Assembly (NCBI GenBank): GCA_001574975.1
Contig: KQ965737.1
Location: 598,288-662,287, forward strand
From: Gonapodya prolifera JEL478
Taxonomy: Eukaryota > Monoblepharomycota > Monoblepharidomycetes > Monoblepharidales > Gonapodyaceae
Reading direction: 5' to 3'
DNA: 64,000 nucleotides
Below are positions 40,721 through 52,992 of the stretch, piece after piece. The position numbers and the translations under genes were made by a program. The notes under the pieces were generated by a model, which saw nothing but the letters and a program-made list of their open reading frames with translations, was not told where the DNA came from and did not search any database. Numbering within the stretch: the stretch's first letter is position 1; every line of letters starts with the position of its first letter.

Positions 40721-42308
40721 TCACCCCGTCCGCCTCGAATGTCGCCCCCCGCCTTCTCGCTTCGACGCCCCCCGTGCTGCTCCGTCATCTCCAGACCCCA
40801 CACCATTTGCGTCACTCCCATTAACCTTCGCGACAACATTCGCGCCCTCGCTGTGGGCGTCCGCGTCACCCTCTGCCGCCCCCGGGTGAATCCCCAGCGT
40901 GCCGTACCCGCTCCACACGCTCGCCCCTCCATCCACCTTCCACACCGCGTAGGACCCCGCCCACCACGCCACGCCAAACAGAAGCCCAAGCACCTTCTCG
41001 CCCACGGTGTGGAACCACAGCGATGTCTTGACCAGTGACGCGTACCACATCAACAGCAGCACGCCCGATCCGACCAGAGCCGCCAAATGCGCGTAGTGCA
41101 GGTGCGGTGGGTGCGTGGGGAACCGCGTCGCGTGCGGTGTCGGGTACAGAGGGGCCGCGGGAGGGGTTTGTCGTTTTGCACCCCGTGGCACCTGCGCCAG
41201 CTTTTTCCGCCGCCCGTTGTCCTTGTCCAGTGACGCGATGAAGCTGGCTGCGGACCGGTACGCAGACGACATGACGGACTCGAAATGCCGCCAGAGCGGG
41301 GACGCGGGGAGCTCTTCGAGCAGGACCAGGGACGCGTGCACGAGGAGGAAGGTGTGGCCAGAGATATCGAAGCCGAGCCACTGTTGAGTTCGCGTTGGGT
41401 GAGTGTGGGTGTGGGATGTGGGGTAAGTTCATGGTCATGGTGTGTATTGAGGGTTGGGGTGCCAGTGGCAGTGACCATACGAGAGCCAAGGAGTAGACGA
41501 CAATGGTAGTTGGTGTGTGCGGTGTTTGGCGAGGGGTGACGAGCGGTCAACACAAATTAATTTAAAAAGTATTTGACAAAGTCTGATCCCCTTCTCCCGC
41601 AGACCCCGACTCCAACCCACCTCATGCCCCCCCTTCTTACAACTCCTCGCCGTACCATACAAATGCGGGTCCCTTTCGCACCTTGCCGCGCCCGCGTGCA
41701 GCACCCGGTCGAACACGGCGTGCCCAAAGAACCACTGCGTTAGGAAGAACCAGTACGCTGTCGCGAGGGCCCATCGGAGCGGCGCGCGCCAGGATCCGGG
41801 TGGGAAGGGGGGTGGAAGGGAGGGGAGGATGGCGAGGGCGAGGAGGGGGAGGGTCGTCCAGGACTGTTACGGGGAAGTGTGGATGGGTTATGTTCATGAT
41901 TAGGATTCGGTATGGCAAGTGAGATGTCAAAGAACGCCGAGAGGACCATTCGCGAGGACCATAACGCCCATGGAAATCATTCGGTTCATATACTCTCATA
42001 CCCTCGCTGTATCATCAGTCCCCGACGTTCCGTTCCCTCTGTCCGGTCCACACACCGCACCCATTTCCAACCCCGTGCCCGCTCTCCCCCTCTCACCCAC
42101 CCCCTACACTCACCCAACCCCACTTGACAAACACGGCGTTGAGCCATCCTCGCTTGGCCGCTTTGGTGGCCACAGGGTCGGCCGACTCGACAATGCCGAG
42201 CGTCCACGAGAGCACCGTGCCCAAAAGGACGGTCAAGATGTACACGTGCGCGATCGTCGATTGCCGCGCGTGGTAGAGCGGGAGCGGCGGGGTGCGCGGG
42301 ATGGACAT
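40721..42308 (-). CDS. FIT family lipid-droplet/ER protein (FITM/Scs3-like)
   Basis: Three exons: 42308-42114, 41863-41621, 41380-40721 (364 aa). FIT proteins are ER membrane acyl-CoA diphosphatases needed for lipid-droplet budding and ER homeostasis; yeast has Scs3 and Yft2. Membrane segments include HVYILTVLLGTVLSWTLGIV, LLALAILPSL, ALATAYWFFLTQWFFG, HTFLLVHASLVLLEEL and HLAALVGSGVLLLMWYASL. Both family histidines are present: FFGHAVFDRV and FDISGHTFLL. The second matches the invariant D-I-S-G-H motif. A Cys-containing lumenal loop (CERDPHLYGTARSCKKGG) lies between them, as in relatives. The hydrophilic C-terminal tail of ~65 residues is Gly/Asp-rich and variable. The gene is divergent from the APC15 gene with about 106 bases between starts. 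Confidence 0.88.
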
Positions 42309-42414
42309 GGGTGGGTGGGGGATGTGGGGTGGAGCTCTGTTGGCAATTTATGCGCAACGGTTCATTTGTTGGGTGTTGCCAGGGTAATTTTGTTACCTTC
42401 TGAGACCCCCGTCG
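42309..42414. promoter_or_regulatory. Short divergent promoter region (FIT-like / APC15-like)
   Basis: 106 bases separate the two outward start codons, so regulatory sequence must be shared or overlap the genes. No named motif is claimed. Confidence 0.4.
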
Positions 42415-43022
42415 ATGGCCCATCTACCCTTCGTGCCAGTCGTACGGCACTCTTTGTGGATCGCGCATCAGGAGCCAGCGGACGCGCTGGACGAGCTCGC
42501 CGATAGGGAGGAGGGAATCCGCTCAATGGTGAGCTTGTCGACGAATTTGCCGATTTTCAGGCGCTTGTGGTACATGATTCATATTCGTTTTCGATTCTAC
42601 GACTCTATCCTTCGCAGCTCACCAAGGTTCGGAAGGGGGGCACGAATCTGCGTGTGTTTGGAGTGAAGAACTTACAGGTGGGACCTCCACTAACCAGACA
42701 TCGAGGTCCTTGCTAACACCTCGCGCTCATAAAGACCGACGATTCGGACGAGGAAGAAGTATTTGAAAACGATCCTGGTGGCGGGCAAGACCAAGAGCAG
42801 GAGCAAGAGCAAGAGCAAGAAGCAGCAGCGGACGTGACCATCGAGGACGCCGAAGGCGACAACGACGCCGCTCGCGCCTTGGCCATTTTGGACGAAGACA
42901 GCGACAACGAAGATAACGTCGCCGACGCCGATGACGACGACGACGAAATGCATGACCTGCGCGATGAGTACTCGGAGACTGCTTTGGATGAGCCCAGTTT
43001 CGATGCTGTGAGCGACTGCTGA
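42415..43022 (+). CDS. Anaphase-promoting complex subunit 15 (APC15/Mnd2-like)
   Basis: Three exons, 153 aa: 42415-42528, 42618-42677, 42735-43022. The N-terminus PVVRHSLWIAHQEPADALDE fits the APC15 pattern (FPRVTETLWFNLDRPCVEE in human). A short basic stretch (LTKVRKGGTNLRVFGV) follows, then a long acidic tail with EQ repeats, ending EMHDLRDEYSETALDE, which echoes the DMDEMNDYNES motif. APC15 sits on the APC/C platform and promotes turnover of the mitotic checkpoint complex and Cdc20; Mnd2 restrains Ama1 in meiosis. The family is short and low-complexity, so the call rests on the N-terminal motif plus the acidic architecture. Confidence 0.65.
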
Positions 43023-43396
43023 CTGCTTCCCCCGTGGTGAGCTTGTTGAGACGGGCTTGCGCGCAGCTTTGAGGGTCTCTCCGACGGACGAAGAAGCAGC
43101 ACTATAATTAATGGTTGGCTTCGCGAGCGACATGGGGTACTGTTTTGGCCATACTTGTTACAACGTTGCACACTCAAGAATACCAGTGTAAAATGGAGCA
43201 TTGTATTTCTTTCAATCCATCCGTTTTGTGACCAGAGCATTTGAGCAAGGGCAGGTGACGTGTTGGTCTAAAAAAACTTTCAACCCCACCAGTCCGCTCT
43301 CCAGGGGCTCAACAAGGCGGCACGTTTGCCTATCAGCGTTTCAGTTGTTGCAATCGCTTGTTTCGCTGCTGCATATCTCCTCCTCCATCCATTACG
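43023..43396. other. Intergenic region
   Basis: 3' end of the APC15-like gene and upstream region of the mitochondrial EF-Tu gene; nothing else seen. Confidence 0.4.
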
Positions 43397-45234
43397 ATGT
43401 CTGCCATGATTCTCCGACATAAGCTTGTGGCATCTGCCGCTGCAGCGCTCGAAAACGCGCGCCTTCCTTCCGCCGTGTCTACCGTCGCCCGAGCGGCTGC
43501 TTGCAGGACCCAATCCCGCCTCGCCTCGTCGGGTAGATCCCACCCCAGAGCTACTCCAGCCTTTGGGGCATCATCCCGCGGCCAATTCCGCATCGCTTCC
43601 AGCAGAGGATATGCCGACGTTGGAGGAAAATATTCCCGAAAAAAGCCACACGTCAACATTGGAACGATTGGGCACGTCGACCACGGAAAGACATCGCTTA
43701 CTGCCGCCATCACCAAAGGTTGGCATAAAATGTTTTATTGTCCCAGGATGTTTGTTTAATTCATCTATCCTTTATTCTCGTTGGGCTTGGTGGCCTGTAT
43801 ATTTCATTCCATGACCCCCGTTCCTCCCAACAGTTCTTGCCGAACGTGGAAACGCGGAGTTCAGGGCCTACGACTCTATTGATAAGGCGCCGGAAGAGAA
43901 GGCGCGTGGTATCACGATCTCGACAGCCCACGTCGAGTATGAAACTGGCGCCCGCCATTACGCGCACGTCGATTGTCCGGGGCACGCAGACTACATCAAA
44001 AACATGATTACTGGAGCAGCACAGATGGTAAGTGGCAACTGGCACCATTTTAGTGACCTGCAGTAACGGGGTGTTGACTTACATGCGGATTGCCCATTAA
44101 CCACTCATTCGATAAAAGGACGGTGCCATCTTGACTGTCTCTGCTACTGACGGTGTGATGCCCCAAACCCGAGAGCATCTTCTTCTTGCGAAGCAAGTAG
44201 GAGTGCAGTACTTGGTGGTCTTTATCAACAAGGTGGACACTATTGATGACCCGGAGATGTTGGAGCTTGTGGAGATGGAAATGAGGGATTTGCTGAGCGT
44301 GAGTCGCGAAGCATTGCTTTGCGTTATGTTTCAGACCTCTATATATACGAGAACTTTATAGGAATACGGCTTCCCGGGTGAGAAGACACCAATTATCTTG
44401 GGGTCCGCCTTGTGTGCTCTCGAGAGCCGACGCCCTGAGATTGGTGTGGATGCAATCAACAAGCTGATGGACGCCGTGGACGAATGGATTCCCACTCCTG
44501 CCCGTGATTATGAGAAACCGTTCCTGATGCCTGTTGAGGATGTGTTCAGTATTCCAGGAAGAGGAACGGTCGCCACCGGCAGGGTTGAGCGTGGCACTAT
44601 CACCAAGGGTGCTGAGGTGGAGCTCGTGGGCTTTGGACCTCAGGCGATGAAGACCACCCTCACTGGCATTGAAATGTTCCACAAAGGTGGGTTACGAAAA
44701 CGTTTCTTTGCACTAAAGCATCACTGATTTGTGCTTTCGACAAATAAATAGAACTCGACCGTGGTGAGGCAGGTGATAACATGGGTGCACTCCTCCGTGG
44801 TCTTCGGAGAGACCAGGTTCGCCGTGGGATGGTGATGGCAGCGCCTGGCACCATCAAGCCACACAAAAAATTCTTGGCGCAAATGTACATCCTGACGAAG
44901 GACGAAGGAGGTCGTCACACTGGCTTTGTTGACAACTACAAGCCTCAAATGTACTTCAGAACGGCGGACGTCCCTTGTGTCCTTACATGGCCTGAGTGAG
45001 TATTCATTTAAATTTTCAGTCCCGTTATAGTGGAAGATGAACATCTCGTTTTATTAAAGGTCGGAGGAGGGCAAAAAGAACCGCGCCGACCACAAGCTTA
45101 TTATGCCTGGGGACAATGTGGAACTTCAAATTGAAACCTTGTCCCCCATGGCCACGGAGGAGGGCTTGCGCTTCACAGTCCGTGAAGGGGGGCGAACTGT
45201 CGGCACAGGAGTTCTGACCAAACTTTTGGAGTAG
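43397..45234 (+). CDS. TUF1: Mitochondrial elongation factor Tu
   Basis: Six exons, 479 aa: 43397-43718, 43834-44027, 44119-44298, 44362-44686, 44752-44995, 45060-45234. A ~70-residue Arg/Ser/Ala-rich, acid-poor N-terminus is a mitochondrial targeting sequence, ending around RGYAD. The mature protein shows every EF-Tu motif: P-loop GHVDHGKT, switch [14 protein letters not shown], and NKVD. Domain 2 contains [17 protein letters not shown] and domain 3 VELQIE and [21 protein letters not shown]. It brings aminoacyl-tRNA to the mitochondrial ribosome in a GTP-dependent way. No missing catalytic residue was noticed. Confidence 0.97.
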
Positions 45235-45378
45235 GCGCCGTGTGATGTATAGGAGCGGTAGAAATTTAGGTCGACTGGGGCATTCCCGGGTGAATGGTTA
45301 CATTTTTCATTGGTGTGCTGTTGGTTGGTAAAGGGTTGCAAGCCTTCCAATCCTTCCCAACTAAGAACATTCACGAGG

Positions 45379-46769
45379 ATGAACCTTTTCCGCTTTATTG
45401 GCGACATGAGCCATTTGGCTTCCATCCTTATACTCATCTTGAAGATCGTGGCAACGAAGAGTGTCGCAGGTGCGGAGTGAATGGAACAAGCGGCGACTTG
45501 TCAGTGCCAGCGCCCGAGACCGAATGGAGGCGTGGAACCGACGATGCCGGACCAGTTGAGGCAATGCCTATGCGAGGACACGCTGCTGCATCCTCTTACC
45601 GCTATATGCATTCAATTCAATGTTGCCCCACATTTCCACCAGGAATCTCTTTTAAAACCCAACTCCTTTACCTTCTGGTCTTCGTAACTCGCTACCTTGA
45701 CCTGTTTTCGTCCTATGTATCCCTCTACAACTCGGTGATGAAGGTCTTCTTTATCGCCAGCGCTGGTTGGATTGTGTACGCGATGGCATTCAGGTACAAG
45801 GCGACATGGGACTCCGCCAAAGATTCCTTTAGGTGAGAAAGAAATACAGTATGAAATACATCAGGAGCTATGTCTGGAAGGTTGCTTGGAAACAAGTTCA
45901 TAATGGGTGGGAGTTCTCGCCCAAGTTCGCACAGGCGAAAACATCCTCTAGATCGCGCTTGCCCCATTATTTACTACCCGACCCCATCGTCTCGTCACCT
46001 CCGACATTCCTTTTGTTTCATAGGTTCGAGATTCTTCTTGCCGGGGCTACAATCCTTGCTCTCATCTTCAAGTATGAATTTACTATGCTCGAAGTGAGTA
46101 CCACACTGCCCGCTACTCCGTTAAAATGGCATCCTCTAAGCAAGTGCATTTCACAAGGTGTCTTGGGCCTTCTCTGTGTACCTAGAAGCTGTTGCCATCC
46201 TCCCCCAACTTTACATGCTTCAGACAACGGGGGAAGCAGAGTCCATTACAGCGCACTACCTGTTTGCTTTGGGGAGTTATCGTGCGCTATATCTCGCCAA
46301 TTGGGTGTGGAGGTACGTCAGGTGCCGAGGGGAATGCAGTTGTGGGGGAAGTGACCATGCCGCATGGATGTGTCAAAACATCTATGTCGAAACTGCCTTT
46401 CAAATTTCGCGGTCTCACCAAACTCATCAATGTTGTTTGTTCTCCTAGATACTACACAGAAAGTTACGTTGACTGGATTGCCTGGGTTGCAGGTGCTGTG
46501 CAAACAGCGCTCTACTCCGATTTTGCTTACATTTACATTACAAAGTGAGTGTTGCCGCGTGTGACGGTGGTAGATTGGAGAAGGATCAGCGAGGTTGCTG
46601 TGGTGTTCGTCAATCTTGGTCAATTGTGGACGTTGCGGGGAACTTTCGAGAATGAATCGTTGAATGCATAAATTTACTGCCCATGCGAAGCGTGATTCTG
46701 ACTTATCATATCACCTCTTCTCACTCCTACAGAGTTTTTTACGGACAGAAGTTTGTTCTGCCCGTCTGA
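45379..46769 (+). CDS. ERD2: ER lumen protein-retaining receptor (HDEL/KDEL receptor)
   Basis: Six exons, 212 aa, the exact typical length: 45379-45469, 45643-45832, 46024-46093, 46158-46312, 46449-46544, 46733-46769. Erd2 retrieves escaped ER chaperones from the Golgi by binding C-terminal HDEL/KDEL. The start [16 protein letters not shown] is diagnostic. Seven helices follow, with [55 protein letters not shown] and [20 protein letters not shown]. Arg and aromatic residues of the ligand pocket (TRYLD, YRALY) are present. Its 3' neighbour converges on it 291 bases away. Exon 1 and the last exon are short and were set by the conserved ends. Confidence 0.96.
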
Positions 46770-47060
46770 TTCATTTCCACGTTCCATATTCGGTATTTTC
46801 TCGTCTTCGCCACCATCACCTACTGTGAAAAAGCTGTTCTATCTTCACGCCTCCACTTCCCTTCTTCCTGCTTCACAATAGAACACGAGAATATCAAAAT
46901 GCGATTGTTGTATAGTGGCAATAGAATTCGGATTCACAGTTATTGATTTCATTTTGTTGCTCCGGAACTGAGGTGAAAGGTAAGGCTGTGATATCGGTCC
47001 ATACATTTAATAAATACTCAAAACTTGTGTTATTCTTGTGAGGTTACTTTCTTTTGGATC
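46770..47060. other. Convergent intergenic region
   Basis: 291 bases between the Erd2 stop and the stop of the Vrl1-like gene; an AATAAA-type signal (TTTAATAAATACTC) near 47008 may serve one transcript. Confidence 0.4.
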
Positions 47061-50000
47061 TCAAAACTTGTCATCCATGTTTATCCTGTGCATTAGTTGT
47101 AGAGCTTCCTCTGCAAAATCCAGTGCCTTAGAATCTTCCACTACATTCCATCGCACCCATTGATCCAGCGCATCTATCACTCCACGACTCCGTTCTCGGT
47201 GGAAAGAATCGAGCTCTTCTTTACCCGCAGTATCAACGAACCGCAACAAAGATCCCAATCTCGTCATCTCCCGTTCCATACGCGCATGCTCTGCGGTCCG
47301 CTCAGAGAGTTTCGCAATAAGGTGTTCCTTGGGTTGCGTGCGAATTGGGCGCAAACGATCGATAAGAAGAACGGGATTGAGGTCACGGAGGGTCGCAGCA
47401 GCAGAGGAGAAAAACTGAGTGTTGCCTGAAGAAGTGTTAGTTGTGCCACCATAAGCATCTCTATCTATGATCGTGGGATCAACCATCTCATCGGGATTAG
47501 TTGTGGCAGGATCGTTGGCAGGGTTTACTTCCGTCTCCAGTTTCGTGACTTCAACCTCAAGTTTCTGAGTTGCACGAACAGAGTCCAAGAATGAAGTTGC
47601 TGCATCGTCGTGTCTTCTGAGGAGTCCCTTGGTGCCCTGGATCTCAAGAACAGTCTCTTGGAACGATTGTGATAGATCCCAAGCGTCGCGGGTCGACTTT
47701 ACGTATTCAACATAATTTTGAAGGTCCCATGGCTTCCAGTCAGATCTGGAGAGCAAAATGAACGACTACATACCTCCTCTTTGAGAACATGCTCGAGACC
47801 CCGTAATGAGAGTTCTGCAACAGAGCCACGATAACCAGAATAACTTTTGGCAGAACGTGGCTGTTGGGATGATCTCGCTGTTTCCCTCTCGAAGGCCAAC
47901 CCAGTTGGTCTTCCAAGTTGATGCGCGAGAACACTAACTGAGGAAGCCAGGGATCGCTTTGTCTTTGAAAGCAACTTTGCTCTCACTGCACACATGGTGC
48001 TCGCCGTAGATATATCCACAAGTTTCTGTTCCTGTTCTTTAAAAAAGTGCCCAATGTATTCAATCTCCGAATATGCCCCAGCCACTCCAGCGTCGCGAAA
48101 GACTGGCGGATACTCATCGAGAATCGTATCAACCAAGTCCAGTTTCCGTTGAAGGGTGCGATTTTGAATCTGTTGCCAGTCTATTTCGGGCAACACCAGA
48201 AATTCCCAAACGAGCTCATTCGCACTGATTAAAGGATGCCGTAGGAGCCACTGCAAGAATCTGTTTAATCGACGTATGATACGCTTAATCGCGCGATTGG
48301 CTGATCCTTGGTTTGATGCCACCTGCAATGCGTCTTCTATTTGCCTCGGACTGAGTCCAGATTTTTGAAACTCTATAACAGCTGCTTCCCCACGTATTGG
48401 GGATGTCGTGACAGACGGTGAGAGTACGTCTTGGTGATCCGAGAGGTATGATGAGGTAGACAAGGTCAGAGCCGCCACGAGTTCTTGGGTTCCAGAGAGA
48501 TCGCGTAGTTCGGGGAGGCATATTGCTGGATGTTCCTCCAGAAGCTACCAAATGGGAAGAAACATAATACATTTAAAAAACACAAAGTGATATCGAATGA
48601 TGAGGGCAAAGAATCAAATACCTGAGAGCGAAGCATCACAAAGTCGCCGATTGTGCGCTTCACGGTGGTGATAGACTCAACATTGGGTGGCTAAAGTTCA
48701 AGCACTCGTCAAAGCATGCGATATCTGGAAACGGATAGAGAAAACCCACAACACCAGTCTTCACGGTAAATAAAACGCTTCCGTCAACATAAGAGCACCG
48801 CACCACTGCTGCGACCTTCCTGTCAGATGAATGTGTATTCTCCACCGGCGGTGTCTCTTCGTTCCCCCCATTTCTCACATTCTGCTTGTCGCTATCATGC
48901 CACAGCAGCGCGTACCCTTCCACAAAGTCCTTGACTTCATCTGACGATGCCACCTCGGAAGGTGTCTTGCCATACATATTGCGAATTGTCGGATCTGCCA
49001 GACCGGTTTCCACCAGCATCCTCACGATTGCCATCTGGTTCGTTTCGCAAGCTGCATGGAGCGGTGTGTTGGAGCGCAAGGTGAGGGCGTTCAGGTTGAG
49101 GAAAGGCTTCGCAATTACTTGTTCTTCATGACCAGATGGTGTACGGTCCTCTTTTGCCAATGGGAGCCCCAAATCGAGCATCATTTCCAATAATGCCTCG
49201 TTTTCTGGCCCTCCACGAAACGCCACAAAGTGTGCCGGAGTCCGCCCACCCATATCACCGACATTCCACTCGATACCGTTCTGCACCCTGTTACGGTCAC
49301 CCATACGGGCGTGCCGCTCCACATCCAGAAGAGCGACCATTCCTTCGACATCCTTTTGTACACATCGGTATAGCAAAGGTGTTGCACCATCATTGGCGGC
49401 AACGTCCCACAAGGCTCCATGCTCATAAAGGGTTTTCAACATTGCCGGGTTCCCAATGTGGAACACCGTGCGGCCAGAAAGGTCTGTACTGTTTGGGTTG
49501 GCACCGCATTGGAGAAGAAGCGCCGAGACTTCTGTGGCGCTCTCTCGTAAGGTGACCGCTGCAAGTAGTGGATCTATGCCCTTACCATCCAAAACCGTTA
49601 GTGCTGGATGTGAAAGGGCTCTTTCACGTTTTGGAAAGCAGGCCAGAAGCGCCCGAAGCGTCTCCACATCTCCTTTCATGACAGCGACGTGCAACGGCGT
49701 TTCCAAGTCAAAGTTGACGGTATGAGCAGGCAATTCTAGTCCACTCGGTGTTGCCTCTGTTAAAAATCGCACCATGTCCGGGTGTGACGACCGCGTCGCA
49801 AGCAGGACGGAATCGTTTCCCTGACTGTCACGTGCAGTAACAAAGTGAGGGAGAATGTCCGGTTGGTTTTCTCGGCCGACTCGATCATTGTACTCTCCCA
49901 TGATGGAGCGACACATTGCTACGTCACCCGATTCGATCGCATTCCACCAACGTCCGTTCCAGTTCGAGATCTCCTCCAGTTCGGCGTAGCCTGGTAAACC

Positions 50001-52134
50001 ACTTGCCAGCAAACCCGAGGTTTCTTGGTCGTTGAAGTTCATTGTGATCCATTCTTTCGAGTCCGTTCTGCGCAATTGTGTCTTTCCACTCTCCACATTT
50101 CCTCCAATGCCAGATCCCATTGAGCTGCCTGCATCAACTTCCCTCAACCATTCCAGCGCGCTTTCGACACAGCCCGCTACAAACCCCCACTCTCCCTTAT
50201 CCACTGCGTTCCACGTGGCGAAGTCCACCATGTACCTCAGAATGGCAACCATTGGAGCTCCGGTTTCGAGCATGACACGAATAAGGGCGACGATCAACAT
50301 GGGAATCAGGTCGTCCGAGGACAGTGGGGACAATCCCAACTGGGCCGGTGAAGGCGATACCACCTCCAAGCCGGACGTGTCCTGTGCGCCCACGTTAAAA
50401 AGGTACGGGTGGTGTCCGCCCGTCTGCGCATCCTCGATCCCCCACGTCATCCTCTTTCGCCACCTGTACGCTGGTCCAGGATCTGCGAGTCCCCTAACCG
50501 CAGTAGCCAGCGCTCGGAATTTTTCTGCTGGCGTTCTAAGCACGGTGACGGGTTTAAACAACTTTGCTACTGCGTGAATCACGGCTCCTATGTTGGGGTA
50601 CGATAATTGCAATACCAGGGACGAGTCAGTCGGTGTCACAAGGACACCCGAAGGGACGGCAACGCACGGGACGACGCCAACCTCGCGATTCATCAACGCC
50701 CAGGGAAGTCAAGTCCATGTGGCGTAAGTGTTCCCCGGCGCGGTGTACTGCGGCGTCTTGAGAGCGAGTGAGGAGCGTGACTTTGTAGAATAGCATATCG
50801 TACGTTTCCTCGGCGACGAAACTAGGTCCCGTAGAGAGTAAAGTTTCGCATTAAATTATGTGAGATGTGGACGTATGTAGTGGTACGAGTTGAGGAAGGG
50901 CATAAAGTCACGAGAAGTCGAGAAAGATCGGACTGTCCATTCTTTGTTGCTAAAAGACGAAGGTAACCCACCTTTCTACCACTGCCCAAAATTCCTCCTC
51001 CTCCATTCCACATCTCTCCAGCATCCCTTTCAACTCCACCCTATCCGTCTCCAGCACCGCGTCCATGCACTCGTTCTGGACATCTCGCAACAACTTTTGA
51101 AGATCCACCAACGACTCCATCCCCGCTGCACGCTCCGCAAACGTCCTGAGCCTCGCTCTGACTGCGCTCAGCGTGGCGCCCTGGTCTAGAGGGAGCCTGG
51201 AGAGGACACGCGGGAGTCCCATAGGTCCGACCAGGATGTCAGCGTCAAGAGATAGGTGCACGTCCGCGAGTGGGTCAGTGGGAATGTCAGGGGGGAGTAG
51301 GAACCCATCGATCAGGAAGACGCCAAACGAACGACCCCAATCGTCTGTGAAGAGCTCGTCGGACACAATGCGGCAAGGTGGTGACGGAGACGGGGAGTCA
51401 GGAGTTGCAAGTGGTGTAAGGAGTCGGGGGAATGTGTGAAAGTCGACCAGGACAGCCACACTAGAAAGTGAAACGCATCGGTACGCGAGTTCGGGCGTAA
51501 CGCCGTGTATTCGTGAAGAATGGATAAGTGAGTTGGGCGGTCGGAGAATGTGAGCGTCTGTACGGAGAAAGACAATTGACGTAAAGTCCAGGATCCAACT
51601 TTTTCATAACCTTCATCACCCACTCCAAAACCCTGCAGGCAAGGACCTCTCCAGAGCCACCAATGCCTCGGCATCCATTTGAGTTTCCCCTCCCTTAGTC
51701 ACAAACCCTCCAGCCCCTACAATTCTTCCAGCCATAGAAGGAAGAGGAAGACATAAGATGAGGCTGTTTGAGAGAAGGAGTGCCAGCAAGTCCGGATGGC
51801 GAGTCTGGATTAGAGTGAGGAACGGGTTCTGGGGAATCGAGGATGTTGGGACACGTCCAGGCGGGGGGTTTCGGCGGAGTGGGGACGTAGGCGGTGGCCA
51901 CGGTCGCCTAGGAGGGCGGGATGGCGATGATTGGGTAATTCGAGATGGTGATGTTGCAGGTGGGGAGCGTTTTTGGTCAGGGGAAGACCAGTCAAGTTTA
52001 GGGAGACGAAGATCGATTGAGGGAAGGGAGAGGGCCCATTGAAGGCGAGGCGGGGTGAGTGAGGCCATGTGATCGAATGGGTTGAGTGGATGATCCACTC
52101 GCTGTGAATGGGCGTGAAAAAATGGATCTTTCAT
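47061..52134 (-). CDS. VRL1: Vrl1/VARP-like endosomal protein: VPS9 GEF, ankyrin repeats, PX and BAR
   Basis: Read from 52134 down to 47061. The N-terminal exon (to about 51612) joins WNAHILRPPNSL. A long exon follows, down to VVERW at about 50973. A VPS9 region spans ~50850-50100 (EETYDMLFYKVTLLT, LRTPAEKFRALATAV, LSSDDLIPMLIVALI). VPS9 domains load GTP on Rab5-type GTPases. At least seven ankyrin repeats lie at ~49750-48900 (TPLHVAVMKGDVETL, TPLLYRCVQKDVEGM, TPLHAACETNQMAIV). A PX domain follows at ~48830-48200 (TVKRTIGDFVMLRSQLLEEH, RRLNRFLQWLLRHPLI). The BAR-like coiled coil ends the protein (KSYSGYRGSVAELSLRGL, DLQNYVEYVKSTRDAW). This is the order of yeast Vrl1, the GEF/SNX-BAR subunit of the VINE complex; animal VARP shares only VPS9 and ankyrin. 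Several junctions in the first kilobase are approximate. Confidence 0.82.
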
Positions 52135-52992
52135 ACGCAACACCAACCCCAAAAATTAAATCCGAGCGAATTAATTTCCAATTAGAATCGCAACAATGGT
52201 GACGATCATGTCATGTTATTTGGCGTTCTCACAAACGAGCGTACTACATATGACACACTTACGAAAGCGCCAAGCGATACGTTTACGGCTGGGGGATTGA
52301 AAGCAGACTGATCAAAAGCAAAAAAAGTGGACCACCTCTTTCACGACCACAGTTGTCGGGGTGGGCGGGAGACACGCAGGACTCTAGGGTTCGCGGGCCG
52401 GATTAGTGGCGACTGGCAGTTAGATGGCACTTCCACACGAGCGAAAAGAATGCCGGTTAGGTCTTTTAAAAGGGCAGGTTTTTACAGGGCACGTTTGTTG
52501 GAAGGGCCCAGGTACATGCTGATGGAAGGAGATAACACATTTTAAAAAAAATTATGACATATTGTAGTTGCTCAGTTATGCATAGGTCATTCGATGCAAG
52601 CCTACATACATTAGATTCTTTCCATGCACTGACCTTGCTTTGGTTGGTTGCACTGACGCGGGGATTTGAAGGGGCTCCTCTTATTCGTGGTCTTTCGGGG
52701 CAATCAACACAAACGGGAGGAATCCGAGAAAGCGGAGGGGAACAGGGAAGGAGATCGAAGTCTCAGGCGTTGAAATACGAGTGATTTTGTTGGAAAGTTG
52801 ATGCCTTGGAAGATTGGACGATAGACAAAGAGAATCTTGGAGGTGAGCAACAGGAACGCGAAGAGAGAAGAGAGAACAGAAGATTGGAAAGGGGAAAAGT
52901 GGGACGAGTCGGGGGAGAGAGGCAAGAGTTCTGAGGAGTTCTGAGTTGGAGAACATTGATGTTGGATAGTTGAGGGAACGGGGGAACCCAAG
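52135..52992. other. Divergent intergenic region
   Basis: About 860 bases between the Vrl1-like start and the next plus-strand gene. No gene recognised; the last ~250 bases are purine-rich on the plus strand. Confidence 0.45.
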
